Positions 12,982 through 22,082 of a DNA stretch of 36,292 nt are shown here, in pieces. The DNA lies in contig JAFYVE010000034.1 in assembly GCA_017549285.1 (NCBI GenBank), positions 1 to 36,292 on the forward strand. The letters run 5' to 3'. The notes beneath the pieces are model-generated. The model made no database searches and was not told where the DNA came from. It was given only the letters and a program-made list of their open reading frames with translations. The position numbers and the translations under genes are program-made. This stretch comes from Clostridia bacterium (lineage in GTDB: Bacteria; Bacillota; Clostridia; Oscillospirales; Acutalibacteraceae). The stretch's first letter is position 1, and the number at the start of each line of letters is the position of its first letter.

Positions 12982-14351
12982 TTATTATCGTCTCCTTTCG
13001 TCTTTTTGAAACCTTCGGTGCTTTCTTTCATAAAAAGGATTTTTACAGTAAGTAAAATAAGTCGAAAATCAAGAAAGAAAGAGAACTTCTGTATGTATTC
13101 GAGGTCAAGCAACAGTTTATCATAGGGAGTTGTGTTGTATTTACCCATAATCTGTGCATATCCCGTAAGCCCTGCCTTAACTTTTGTACGGAACGGGAAT
13201 TCCGGAATCTGCTGAGAATATGAATTGTGATGCTCTACTCTTTCAGGTCGGGGCCCGACAAGTGACATATCGCCTTTAAGGATATTGAAAAGCTGAGGAA
13301 GCTCATCAAGACGGAGTTTTCTGATAATTGCACCAACAGGCGTAATTCTCGGATCATTATCTGTTGCCGGAACAGATTTATTATCCTTTTCAGCATCAAC
13401 AATCATACTTCTGAATTTGTAGATTTCAAAAACTTTTTCGTTTCTTGTAACACGTTTCTGTTTAAAGAGTACAGGACCTCCGTCATAAGCTTTTATTGCA
13501 ATTGCAATAGCTGCCATAACAGGCGCAAGAATAACAAGTCCGAAGAATGAAGCAAAAACATCAAATATACGTTTAAATAAACGCTGAGTATCTGTCAGAG
13601 AACAATTTCTGCACACAATCAGAGGAGAATCAAACTGATCAAGTGATTTTGCACCTCTTATAATAACATCGGAAATTCTCGGGGGAAGAAAAACTTCAAT
13701 ATCATTATCATAACAGAATTTAAGCAGATCGTTTCTTACGCTACTTTCAAGTCTGTAAATTATAACTGCGTGATATCTTTTTATACAGTCTTTTACATAT
13801 ACCAGATTATCATCAGACATAAGTGACTGTCCTTCATAATGAACAGTTTCACAGATTCTGTACTGATCTTCACGTTCAAGGATTTTGTAGACAATATCTT
13901 CTGCTTTTTTATCACCGTAAACAAGAAGAAGCTCGGTTATTGAGAAATACTTCTTATTGACAATAAAAGCTATATATGTCCATCCTACCGAGAAAGCAAT
14001 TTCAACAACTGTGAGCATAAGAATATAAAGCACAGGAAGAAAAGCTCTGTTGATAAGGCTCAGCTGTAAATATGAAAGTACGTTCACAAAACCGATTCCG
14101 ATAATATGTGAAAGAATTATATTCAGCTTTTTGTTATACCCGATTCTGAATGCTCCCATCATTCTGAGAATGAATGTCATAATGAAGCAATACAGAACAA
14201 CCATAAGGTATCCGCCCGAATCGAGAGGTGCTTCAAATATTTTATTGTAGCCGAAAAACAGAATAAGATAGAAAAGAACTGTGTAAATACTCACAATAAA
14301 GAATGAAGACACAAATCTGAAAATATTCTGTTTATTTTGTTTCTTGTTCAT
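12978..14351 (-). CDS. Polyprenyl glycosylphosphotransferase (exopolysaccharide initiating sugar transferase)
   Basis: This 457-residue membrane enzyme moves a sugar-1-phosphate from a nucleotide sugar to undecaprenyl phosphate, the first step of a surface polysaccharide or protein glycan. Four to five N-terminal membrane segments (about residues 12-140) precede a diverged nucleotide-binding-like region (about 145-250). The C-terminal Bac_transf domain has KRIFDVFASFFGLVILAPV (membrane re-entrant helix), FKQKRVTRNEKVFEIYKFRS, LRKLRLDELPQLFNILKGDM-type motif and SLVGPRPE. No Shine-Dalgarno sequence is evident before the ATG at 14351, the only such case in this stretch. It heads a unit with two cyclophilin lipoproteins; no other glycan genes are adjacent. 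Confidence 0.93.
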   Translation of the reverse strand: MNKKQNKQNIFRFVSSFFIVSIYTVLFYLILFFGYNKIFEAPLDSGGYLMVVLYCFIMTFILRMMGAFRIGYNKKLNIILSHIIGIGFVNVLSYLQLSLINRAFLPVLYILMLTVVEIAFSVGWTYIAFIVNKKYFSITELLLVYGDKKAEDIVYKILEREDQYRICETVHYEGQSLMSDDNLVYVKDCIKRYHAVIIYRLESSVRNDLLKFCYDNDIEVFLPPRISDVIIRGAKSLDQFDSPLIVCRNCSLTDTQRLFKRIFDVFASFFGLVILAPVMAAIAIAIKAYDGGPVLFKQKRVTRNEKVFEIYKFRSMIVDAEKDNKSVPATDNDPRITPVGAIIRKLRLDELPQLFNILKGDMSLVGPRPERVEHHNSYSQQIPEFPFRTKVKAGLTGYAQIMGKYNTTPYDKLLLDLEYIQKFSFFLDFRLILLTVKILFMKESTEGFKKTKGDDNK

Positions 14352-14393
14352 AACTTAGATTAACAAGGAAATTTTCCCTGTCCCCTTCATTCC

Positions 14394-14416
14394 GAAAAAT
14401 GCAGCACGAATGCCGC
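14394..14416 (-). terminator. Terminator after ftsH
   Basis: On the minus strand, GCGGCA and TGCTGC pair (one G-U) around a TTCG tetraloop, followed by A and five T. It lies 13 bases after the ftsH stop and ends the long rnj-to-ftsH unit. Confidence 0.82.
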
Positions 14417-14429
14417 CTTGATTGAGTAA

Positions 14430-16319
14430 TTAATCTTCAGGCTGAGTTTCTTCGTAAACAGGATGTTCTTCACTTGCTGTTTCTGCAGAAACACCTGCCA
14501 TAAGGTCTGCGAAATCTTTTTCACCGATCTTTTCATTCTTTATAAGATATTCTGCAACTTCTTTAAGTTTATCTGAATGTTCAGTAAGAATATCTGTACA
14601 CTTCTTGTAAGAACCTGTGATTATTTCACCTACAACGGAATCGATTTTAGCAGCAACACTTTCAGAATAGTTTCTGACATTTGAATAATCTCTGCCGAGA
14701 AAAACTTCATCATGCCCCGTACCGAATGCGATAGGGCCGAGTTCCTCACTCATACCGTATTTTGTAACCATCTTTCTGGCAATTTCTGATGCACGTTCAA
14801 TATCGTTTGATGCACCTGTTGAAATATCACCGAAAGTGAGTGCTTCTGCAACTCTGCCGCCGAGAAGGACAACAATATCTTCAAGCATACCCTTCTTTGA
14901 CTTGTAAAGTTTGTCTTCGGTAGGAACAGACATTGTAAATCCGCCTGCCATACCTCTGGGAATAATTGAAACCTGACGTACGGGATCCTGAGTTTCAAGG
15001 TAATAAGTTGCAACTGCGTGACCTGCTTCGTGATAAGCTGTAAGTTTCTTATCGTTCTCATTCACTTTATGTGAACGCTTTTCAGTGCCGACCATAACTT
15101 TGAGTGAAGCCTCTTCGATTTCAGCCATTGTGATGGCACGGAGTTTTTTTCTTGCAGCAAGAAGAGCTGCTTCATTGAGGAGGTTTTCAAGGTCTGCACC
15201 TGTGAAACCTACTGTCTGATGAGCAATCTTTTCAAGTTCAACATCGGGAGCCAACGGCTTACCTTTTGCGTGAACTTTAAGAATATCTACTCTGCCCTTG
15301 ATATCGGGATAGCCTACTGTAACCTGTCTGTCAAAACGACCGGGACGGAGAAGTGCGGGGTCAAGTATATCCGGACGGTTAGTTGCTGCAATAACGATAA
15401 CACCGTCATTCACACCGAACCCGTCCATTTCAACGAGCATCTGATTAAGAGTCTGCTCTCTTTCATCGTGGCCGCCGCCCATACCTGCGCCTCTGTGTCT
15501 GCCTACAGCATCAATTTCATCAATGAAAATGATTGATGGAGATTCTTTTTTTGCCTGCTGGAAAAGGTCTCGCACTCGGGATGCACCTACACCGACATAC
15601 ATTTCTACAAAATCAGAACCTGAAATTGAGAAGAAGGGAACATCGGCTTCACCCGCAACAGCTTTTGCAAGAAGAGTTTTACCTGTACCCGGAGGGCCTA
15701 CAAGAAGCACACCCTTGGGAATTCTTGCACCGAGTTCTGAGAATCTTTTGGGCTCTCTGAGAAAATCAACAAGTTCTGAAAGTTCTTCTTTTTCCTCATC
15801 ACAACCTGCAACATCATCAAAAGTCTTTTTATTATTTTCGTCTTTACCTTTTATGCGTGCTTTTCCGAAGCTGAGTGTTTTATTATTTTCGTTTGTTATA
15901 GAATTGTTCATCTTACGGAACATCATATACATAAGAACGCCGAGAAGAAGCATCATAACAACAGTGGGAAGCATACTCGTAATCCAGGAGTTGGGTTTTC
16001 CCGCATTGTAATTATATTCAACATCGTTTTCTTTTGCAATTTTGTGTACGTCATCAATAAACAATGAAACATTAGGTACTGTATACTGATAAACTGTATC
16101 TTTGCCGTCACTCTTGAGCTTATACTTAAGAATACCGTTGCTCAGGTTAAGTGTGTATTCCTCAATATCGTTGCTTTCAAACATCTCTACAATTTCAAAA
16201 TACACCTTTTTTGTATTCTGTTTTGCAGGTGAAGAAAACATAAACATAGATGCAATAAGCACTAAAGGAATAAGCACATACGGCAAATATGACAGGAATT
16301 TTCTTTTATTATTTTCCAA
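14430..16319 (-). CDS. ftsH: ATP-dependent zinc metalloprotease FtsH
   Basis: FtsH is a membrane-anchored hexameric AAA+ protease that degrades misfolded membrane proteins and regulators. The 629-residue protein has two membrane segments (about 11-28 and 117-134) enclosing a small extracytoplasmic domain. Then come Walker A GPPGTGKT (208-215), Walker [16 protein letters not shown], the second region of homology around [18 protein letters not shown], and the zinc site HEAGH (430-434). The start appears to be TTG at 16319, with AAGGAG 11 bases before it; no ATG fits. It follows hpt by 20 bases in the common Firmicute order tilS-hpt-ftsH. Confidence 0.97.
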   Translation of the reverse strand: MENNKRKFLSYLPYVLIPLVLIASMFMFSSPAKQNTKKVYFEIVEMFESNDIEEYTLNLSNGILKYKLKSDGKDTVYQYTVPNVSLFIDDVHKIAKENDVEYNYNAGKPNSWITSMLPTVVMMLLLGVLMYMMFRKMNNSITNENNKTLSFGKARIKGKDENNKKTFDDVAGCDEEKEELSELVDFLREPKRFSELGARIPKGVLLVGPPGTGKTLLAKAVAGEADVPFFSISGSDFVEMYVGVGASRVRDLFQQAKKESPSIIFIDEIDAVGRHRGAGMGGGHDEREQTLNQMLVEMDGFGVNDGVIVIAATNRPDILDPALLRPGRFDRQVTVGYPDIKGRVDILKVHAKGKPLAPDVELEKIAHQTVGFTGADLENLLNEAALLAARKKLRAITMAEIEEASLKVMVGTEKRSHKVNENDKKLTAYHEAGHAVATYYLETQDPVRQVSIIPRGMAGGFTMSVPTEDKLYKSKKGMLEDIVVLLGGRVAEALTFGDISTGASNDIERASEIARKMVTKYGMSEELGPIAFGTGHDEVFLGRDYSNVRNYSESVAAKIDSVVGEIITGSYKKCTDILTEHSDKLKEVAEYLIKNEKIGEKDFADLMAGVSAETASEEHPVYEETQPED

Positions 16320-16339
16320 AATTACTTTCTCTCCTTAAT

Positions 16340-16894
16340 TTAAGAATATACGCTCTCTTTTAATATACCCACAAACGGAAGGTTTCTATACTTCTGAGCA
16401 TAATCAAGGCCATAACCGACAATAAACTCATCGGGAACAAGGCCTCCTGCATAGTCAGCTTTGATTGATTCAACTTCTCTGCGATGAGGTTTATCAAACA
16501 TTGTGCAGATTTTTATGCTTTTAGGATTTCTTGCCTGAAGGATATTCATAAGATATGAAAGAGTTTTTCCGCTGTCAAGAATATCTTCAACAAGAAGAAT
16601 ATCATAACCTGAAATATCCTTATCAAGGTCTTTGATAATTCTTACTCTGCCGCTTGTTTTTGTATCGTCACCGTAACTCGAAACAGACATAAAATCAATT
16701 TCTGCAGGAATGGTAATTGCACGCATAAGGTCTGCCATAATAATTACAGAGCCTTTGAGAATACTGACGAGAAGAAGGTTTTTATCCTTATAATCCTCAG
16801 AAATTTCCCTTCCCATACGCTTAACCATTTCGCTGAGCTGTTCTTCTGAATATAAAACGTCTTTTATATCATCAAGCATATTTTTTGTATTCAT
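16340..16894 (-). CDS. hpt: Hypoxanthine phosphoribosyltransferase
   Basis: This purine-salvage enzyme makes IMP (and usually GMP) from hypoxanthine or guanine and PRPP. The 184-residue protein has LLLVSILKGSVIIMADL near the N-terminus, the PRPP-binding motif LLVEDILDSGKTL, and FVGYGLDYAQKYRNLPFVG-type C-terminal residues that contact the base. The start is the ATG at 16894, 9 bases after AAAGG; a TTG at 16903 would place the ribosome-binding site inside the gene. It begins 5 bases after the tilS stop codon. Confidence 0.95.
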   Translation of the reverse strand: MNTKNMLDDIKDVLYSEEQLSEMVKRMGREISEDYKDKNLLLVSILKGSVIIMADLMRAITIPAEIDFMSVSSYGDDTKTSGRVRIIKDLDKDISGYDILLVEDILDSGKTLSYLMNILQARNPKSIKICTMFDKPHRREVESIKADYAGGLVPDEFIVGYGLDYAQKYRNLPFVGILKESVYS

Positions 16895-16899
16895 ATGTA

Positions 16900-18249
16900 T
16901 CAACCTTTCACTAAGGTAATTTTAACGTAGTTTTTTGTATTTTCATCAGGAACGGCATAATGTGACACACCGATGTCGTTTATCCACAGAATATGTTCAT
17001 TATCGGCAAGAAAAGGAACACCGTATCTGTCTTCGGGAGTGATATTGTTTTCCCTGAAAAGATTTTTGAGAGATTTTGAATGTTCCCTGCCGAAATATCT
17101 GAATCTGTCGCCCTCACGTCTTGAACGGAAAACTGTATCTTTTATTTTATCTGCATCCGCAATCGAATTTTCGAAAAACTGTCTGCTATTATACTCTTTC
17201 ACGTCATCTTTGTCAACTTCGGTGACATATATCGTACATCCGGAAAAATGATATAGGTTAACATGTTCAGAATACGGAACATTTATCTCTTTATCAACAC
17301 AGACAGGTTGCACTTTATAAAGATATATGCCGTCAGAAGCAATTGATACACCACCGCAAAGCATAACTGCACCGCCGTAATTCATTATATCATCAAGCAG
17401 AGAAATATGCTTTGCACTGATATCATAAGCTCCGTAATATGATGCAATTTCGATAAGAAGTCTGTTTTTTACGGCAGAATGAAGTGAAGTGATTTGTGAA
17501 ATAATAAATTTCTCTTCACATTTTGTATCATTGAATGCTTTATTTACTTCTTCTGAAATAAAATCTTCAGTTTCTGACAATGCAGAAATACAATTTTTAA
17601 AAGAATTGCCGAAAGACGGATTCAATTCTTCAAGAACAGGAATAATGTTATGTCTTATTCTGTTTCTTGAATAATCGTCATTTAAGTTTGTGCTGTCTGT
17701 GACATATGTAATATTGTAAAAAGACAGATATTCTTCAATTTCTTCCCTTGTGCATTCTATCAGGGGTCTTATAATGTTGTCTCTTACAGCAGGGATACCC
17801 GTAAGACCTTTAAGTCCCGTACCTCTTGCAAGGTTGAAGATGAAAGTTTCCTCGCAGTCATTGAGATTATGCGCAGTAGCAGTTTTTGCATTATCGGCAA
17901 GAGAAGAAAAAAATTCATACCTGAGTCTTCTGCCGCACAGTTCTTCACTCTCTCCGGACTGTGAAGCAAGTATGGGAACATTATAGTGTGCACATTCGAA
18001 TCTTATTGAATGTTTATGACAGAAAGACTTTACAAAATTCTCATCACGGAGTGCTTCTTCACCACGAATTCCGTGATTGACGTGAGCACATATGATATTT
18101 AAATTCTTTTCGATTGAAATACTGTTGAAAAAATGAAGAAGGCACATTGAATCTGCACCGCCTGATACGGCAACAATAACAGTATCGCCGTCTGAAATCA
18201 TCCGGTGTTTTTGAATTACGGATAAAATTTTTTCATCAGCCTTCGTCAT
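16900..18249 (-). CDS. tilS: tRNA(Ile)-lysidine synthase
   Basis: TilS modifies C34 of the tRNA-Ile that reads AUA, using ATP and lysine. The 449-residue protein has the PP-loop SGGADS (residues 29-34), HNLNDCEETFIFNLARGTGLKG (the HxxxDxxET motif), a substrate-binding domain with RNRIRHNIIPVL, and a C-terminal domain ending in the RREGDRF and KSLKNLF segments. The ATG at 18249 overlaps the end of dnaB by 14 bases. The Shine-Dalgarno sequence is weak, consistent with translational coupling. Confidence 0.95.
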   Translation of the reverse strand: MTKADEKILSVIQKHRMISDGDTVIVAVSGGADSMCLLHFFNSISIEKNLNIICAHVNHGIRGEEALRDENFVKSFCHKHSIRFECAHYNVPILASQSGESEELCGRRLRYEFFSSLADNAKTATAHNLNDCEETFIFNLARGTGLKGLTGIPAVRDNIIRPLIECTREEIEEYLSFYNITYVTDSTNLNDDYSRNRIRHNIIPVLEELNPSFGNSFKNCISALSETEDFISEEVNKAFNDTKCEEKFIISQITSLHSAVKNRLLIEIASYYGAYDISAKHISLLDDIMNYGGAVMLCGGVSIASDGIYLYKVQPVCVDKEINVPYSEHVNLYHFSGCTIYVTEVDKDDVKEYNSRQFFENSIADADKIKDTVFRSRREGDRFRYFGREHSKSLKNLFRENNITPEDRYGVPFLADNEHILWINDIGVSHYAVPDENTKNYVKITLVKG

Positions 18250-19618
18250 CTCTTACAAACTCTCTTGTAGTATAAAGTGTATAATCAGGATTCCACGCAA
18301 GCGGAACTGAGCCTGTGGGACCATGTCTGTTTTTTGCAATAATAAGCTCTGCTTCGTCAACTCTGATATCTTCAATCGGCTTTTCGGAAGAGTCTTTATA
18401 ATAATCTTCTCTGTAAAGCATAAGAATGATATCTGCGTCCTGTTCGATTGAACCTGATTCACGAAGGTCAGACATCTGAGGCTTTTTGGAACGGCCCTTA
18501 TCTGTTTCTGTACGTCTTGCCAGCTGAGCACAGGTAACAACAGGGATGTTAAGATCCTTTGCCATCATTTTGAGATCTCGTGTGATATCAGAAACTTCCT
18601 GAACACGGTTATCAGTCTTCTTGCTTGATTTCATAAGCTGAAGGTAGTCGATAACAACGCAGTCAACATTTTTGAGCTGTCTTACTCTCGCCTTCATTTC
18701 GGGAACGGTGATATTTGCCGTATCATCAAAATAAAGATCAACATCATTCAAGAATACGCTTGCTTCTGCGATATGCTGCCATTCATCAGGTGAAAGATTA
18801 CCTGTTCTGAACTTTGTACTCTGAACCCGGGCTTCTGTAGAAAGAACTCTTTGTGCGAGCTGTTCTTTTGACATTTCGAGAGAAAAGAAAAGAACTTTTC
18901 TTCTGCCTGCAACAGCAACATTACGAGCAATATTAAGCGCAAAACTTGTTTTACCCATCGCAGGACGTGCACCGATAATAACAAGGTCTGAACGGTTAAG
19001 ACCTGTAATGCGTTTATCAAGTTCAGAGAAACCTGTATTGAAACCTGCAAACTGATCTTTTTCAAGTAATGACAGGTTATAAAGGTTCTGATAAACAGTT
19101 GAGATAACATCACTGATTCTTGAAGGACCGACAATCGTTTTTCCCTGACGGATATCATAGATACGTTGTTCAGCCATATCAAGAAGCTCGTCTGCAGTCT
19201 GCCCCGAATTAGTGGCATTATCTTTTATTTCACCTGCAACAAGAATAAGAGAACGCACATAGAACTTCTCTTTTACTATTTTTGCATATGATTCAACATT
19301 TGCAGTTGAAGGAACATTCTTTGACAACTGGAGAAGATATGTTTTTCCTGATTCATCGTTGTAAATATTCTCTTTACGGAGTGAATCAAGAACAAGCAAC
19401 GGATCAATCTTTCCGCCTGATGATGCATCGAGTGCTATTATAGTCTGGAAAATAGCCTTATGTTCGGGCAGATAAAAGTAATCCGGCTTCAAAATCATCG
19501 TAACGGCAGATATACATGACGGATCAAGCAATATTGAGCCAAGCACAGCCTGTTCAGCCTCAAGACTGAAAGGTAATGTGCCGTCATCTATAGTTGCACC
19601 GAACGGTTCTTTAGCCAT
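18236..19618 (-). CDS. dnaB: Replicative DNA helicase DnaB
   Basis: The hexameric helicase unwinds DNA at the replication fork. The 460-residue protein has the N-terminal domain (PFSLEAEQAVLGSILLD), the RecA-like motor with Walker A ARPAMGKTS (about 217-225), VVIDYLQLM as Walker B, and DLRESGSIEQDADIILMLYR near the C-terminus. There is no intein. The start is the ATG at 19618, with AGGTG just upstream overlapping the rplI stop; a GTG at 19627 is in frame but is part of that site. The gdpP-rplI-dnaB order is conserved in Firmicutes. Confidence 0.97.
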   Translation of the reverse strand: MAKEPFGATIDDGTLPFSLEAEQAVLGSILLDPSCISAVTMILKPDYFYLPEHKAIFQTIIALDASSGGKIDPLLVLDSLRKENIYNDESGKTYLLQLSKNVPSTANVESYAKIVKEKFYVRSLILVAGEIKDNATNSGQTADELLDMAEQRIYDIRQGKTIVGPSRISDVISTVYQNLYNLSLLEKDQFAGFNTGFSELDKRITGLNRSDLVIIGARPAMGKTSFALNIARNVAVAGRRKVLFFSLEMSKEQLAQRVLSTEARVQSTKFRTGNLSPDEWQHIAEASVFLNDVDLYFDDTANITVPEMKARVRQLKNVDCVVIDYLQLMKSSKKTDNRVQEVSDITRDLKMMAKDLNIPVVTCAQLARRTETDKGRSKKPQMSDLRESGSIEQDADIILMLYREDYYKDSSEKPIEDIRVDEAELIIAKNRHGPTGSVPLAWNPDYTLYTTREFVRDDEG

Positions 19619-19619
19619 T

Positions 19620-20060
19620 TTATTCACCTACAACAACAAAAAGTTTTGCTATAATTCCCTGATAAAGTTTAACTTCACATTCAGCTGTAGCGAATGATTT
19701 GATATCATTCATAACAACTTTTCTCTTGTCAATATCAAGACCGAGCTGTTTTTTTATTTCAGCTGCAACTTCCTTTGAAGTAACACTTCCGAAAAGCTTA
19801 CCGTTTGCACCGGCTTTAGCAGTAATTCTGAGGTGTTTACCGTTGAGCTTTTCAGCTGCAGCCTTAGCATTTGCTATATCGGTATCAATCTTATGCTGAT
19901 TTGATGCTTCCCTGTTTTTAAGTTCTGTCATAGCCTGAGCAGAAACTTCAACAGCAAGTTTTCTGGGGAAAAGGAAGTTTCTTGCATAACCTTCAGCTAC
20001 ACTTACCTTCTCACCTTTTTTACCGAGTGCTTTAACATCCTGATTTAAAATAACCTCCAC
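19620..20060 (-). CDS. rplI: 50S ribosomal protein L9
   Basis: L9 is a two-domain protein of the large subunit near the L1 stalk. The 146-residue protein shows the N-terminal motif VILNQDVKALGKKGEKVSVA followed by EGYARNFLFPRKLAV, a long connecting helix, and the C-terminal domain with GKLFGSVTSKEVA. It starts with GTG at 20060, 8 bases after AAGGAGG, which itself overlaps the last codons of gdpP. Confidence 0.97.
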   Translation of the reverse strand: MEVILNQDVKALGKKGEKVSVAEGYARNFLFPRKLAVEVSAQAMTELKNREASNQHKIDTDIANAKAAAEKLNGKHLRITAKAGANGKLFGSVTSKEVAAEIKKQLGLDIDKRKVVMNDIKSFATAECEVKLYQGIIAKLFVVVGE

Positions 20061-20063
20061 AGG

Positions 20064-22055
20064 TCATTCCTCCTTTTTAATTCTGTTATTCCGTTTGTTT
20101 GATTCGGCAATTGCTTCATTAAGTCGCTCCATAGCCTCATCAAAAGATATATCTTTCAGTTGTGCCGCAGCCATTGTATGATGACCGCCGCCACCGAGTT
20201 TTTCCATTATAATCTGAACATTTACTCTGCCGTAAGACCTTGCAGAAACAGAAACATCTGTATCGTTTGTACTGAAGAGTACAAATGATGCGTCAACATC
20301 TTCGATATTGAGAAGATCGTCAGCAGCTTTAGCAGCCGCAAGTCTTGCAGACGGGTCTTTGATGTCTGTTTTTGCAAAAGCATATTTACCGTCTATAACG
20401 GCGCTGTTTACAATTTTGCTGATAATTGCATTTTCATCTGCCGTTGCGGCAAAAAGTTTACGGACTGTAATTGTATCTGCACCCTGATCTTTAAGATAAG
20501 CCGCTGCTTCAAATGTTCTGACACCCGTTTTAAGAGTAAAGTTCTTTGTATCGAGATAAATACCCGAAAGAAGTGCTTCTGCAGCAAGTTTTGAAAGCAA
20601 GGGCTTAGATGGCATATATCTGATAAGCTCAGTTACCATTTCACTTGCAGAAGAAGAATTCGGTTCGTGATAAAAAATAAGCGAATCTTCGATATGATCA
20701 ACCGACATTCTGTGATGGTCAACAACAACTATACGGTTTGCAATTTCGCAAAGTTCTGTTGATTCGGCAAAATCGGGTCGCATAACGTCCGTAATAACAA
20801 CAAGAGAATTTTCACTCACATCTGAAACTGCTTTTGCAGAAGAAATAAATGAATAACTGTTGTATTTATTACGGTAATGCTGAATAAGGGGTTTTGCCAT
20901 TGATGTTTTTTCATCAATAACAATTTTTGCTTCAATACCGAGATGTTCACATACTTCATAGATACCGATTGCAGAACCGATAGCATCGAGGTCTGAGTGC
21001 TTATGACCCATAATAAATACATCACTTGAATGTTTTATAAGTTCTTCAATTGATCCCGCAACGATTCTTGACTGCACCTGATTACGGCTTTCAACACCTG
21101 TTGCTACACCACCGAAGAATTCATAACGGTCATTATCGTTGATAACAACCTGATCTCCGCCTCTGCCCTTTGCCATATCATGTGATTTGCGGACAGAAAC
21201 CTCACACTGTGAAAGATCGAAACCGGTTGCAATACCTACAGACAATGTAAGAGCTGTGGGTACACCTTCAAGATGATGTTCTCTGACTTTTTCAAGAATA
21301 TCAAAACCGTCTTTTTTCATCTGCTCGAATATGCTGTATTCGGCAATAACGAAAAATCTGCCGTCACCTGTTTTCCTGAGAATACACATATAATGTGTAA
21401 ACCACGAAATAATCATTCTTTCGGCATCGCTCAGAAGTGTTGAGAATGCATTCTGGGAAATCATTGCTGATACATCATCCATCGCATCAACTGATACAAT
21501 CATAAGAACAGGTCTTGTTGCGTCATACTTATCTGCAAGATCTTTATAATATGTATCATCTATAAAGTAAAGAAGATACCCATCATCAGCATTATCTGAA
21601 AGCTGTGAGAGAAAAACAGTATATCTTTTTTCGTTATATGAAGCATCAAAAGAAGTGCTTCTGCCCTCACAATGAAGTGAAGGCGTGGGCAGAAATGTTC
21701 TTATCTGTTTATTTGTAAGCTCTTTTTCACCTATGATTTCAGATTCAAAAAGATCGTTATACCAGACAATACTGCCGTCTGAATTACAGATAACAAACGG
21801 CAACGGTACAGTTGCAACATTCTGATTATCGTGTTCAACAATATGAGAATTAACAATTGAAACAGTTTTTTTCAGGTCACTGAAATTCTTTTTTTCGGCA
21901 AAATAAACTATAACTGCAAGAAGAATACCAAGCCCTGCTTCAACATATGCAATTATTCTCTGATCAAGATAAAAAGATGTAACGGAAACTGCAACAGAAA
22001 AGAATATAACAACGGGAAACATAGGATGCAGTTTCAAAAAATCTTTGAATTTCAT
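20064..22055 (-). CDS. gdpP: Cyclic-di-AMP phosphodiesterase GdpP (DHH family)
   Basis: GdpP hydrolyses the second messenger c-di-AMP to pApA and so controls potassium, osmolyte and cell-wall balance. The 663-residue protein has two membrane segments (about 12-30 and 33-52), a degenerate PAS domain (about 85-175), a degenerate GGDEF domain (about 180-305), the DHH domain with GHKHSDLDAIG (350-360) and VVVDHHRM (443-450), and a DHHA1 domain with GGGGHHTMAA. The domain layout is that of the Firmicute enzyme. AGAGGA precedes the ATG at 22055. It lies 27 bases after rnj and is coupled to rplI. Confidence 0.96.
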   Translation of the reverse strand: MKFKDFLKLHPMFPVVIFFSVAVSVTSFYLDQRIIAYVEAGLGILLAVIVYFAEKKNFSDLKKTVSIVNSHIVEHDNQNVATVPLPFVICNSDGSIVWYNDLFESEIIGEKELTNKQIRTFLPTPSLHCEGRSTSFDASYNEKRYTVFLSQLSDNADDGYLLYFIDDTYYKDLADKYDATRPVLMIVSVDAMDDVSAMISQNAFSTLLSDAERMIISWFTHYMCILRKTGDGRFFVIAEYSIFEQMKKDGFDILEKVREHHLEGVPTALTLSVGIATGFDLSQCEVSVRKSHDMAKGRGGDQVVINDNDRYEFFGGVATGVESRNQVQSRIVAGSIEELIKHSSDVFIMGHKHSDLDAIGSAIGIYEVCEHLGIEAKIVIDEKTSMAKPLIQHYRNKYNSYSFISSAKAVSDVSENSLVVITDVMRPDFAESTELCEIANRIVVVDHHRMSVDHIEDSLIFYHEPNSSSASEMVTELIRYMPSKPLLSKLAAEALLSGIYLDTKNFTLKTGVRTFEAAAYLKDQGADTITVRKLFAATADENAIISKIVNSAVIDGKYAFAKTDIKDPSARLAAAKAADDLLNIEDVDASFVLFSTNDTDVSVSARSYGRVNVQIIMEKLGGGGHHTMAAAQLKDISFDEAMERLNEAIAESNKRNNRIKKEE

Positions 22056-22082
22056 TTGAGTTTATCCTCTCATCCGTTAGAA

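Noticed and set aside
15523-16011. 162-codon plus-strand frame antisense to ftsH
   Set aside because: It lies wholly inside the well-supported ftsH coding sequence; composition is that of a shadow frame.
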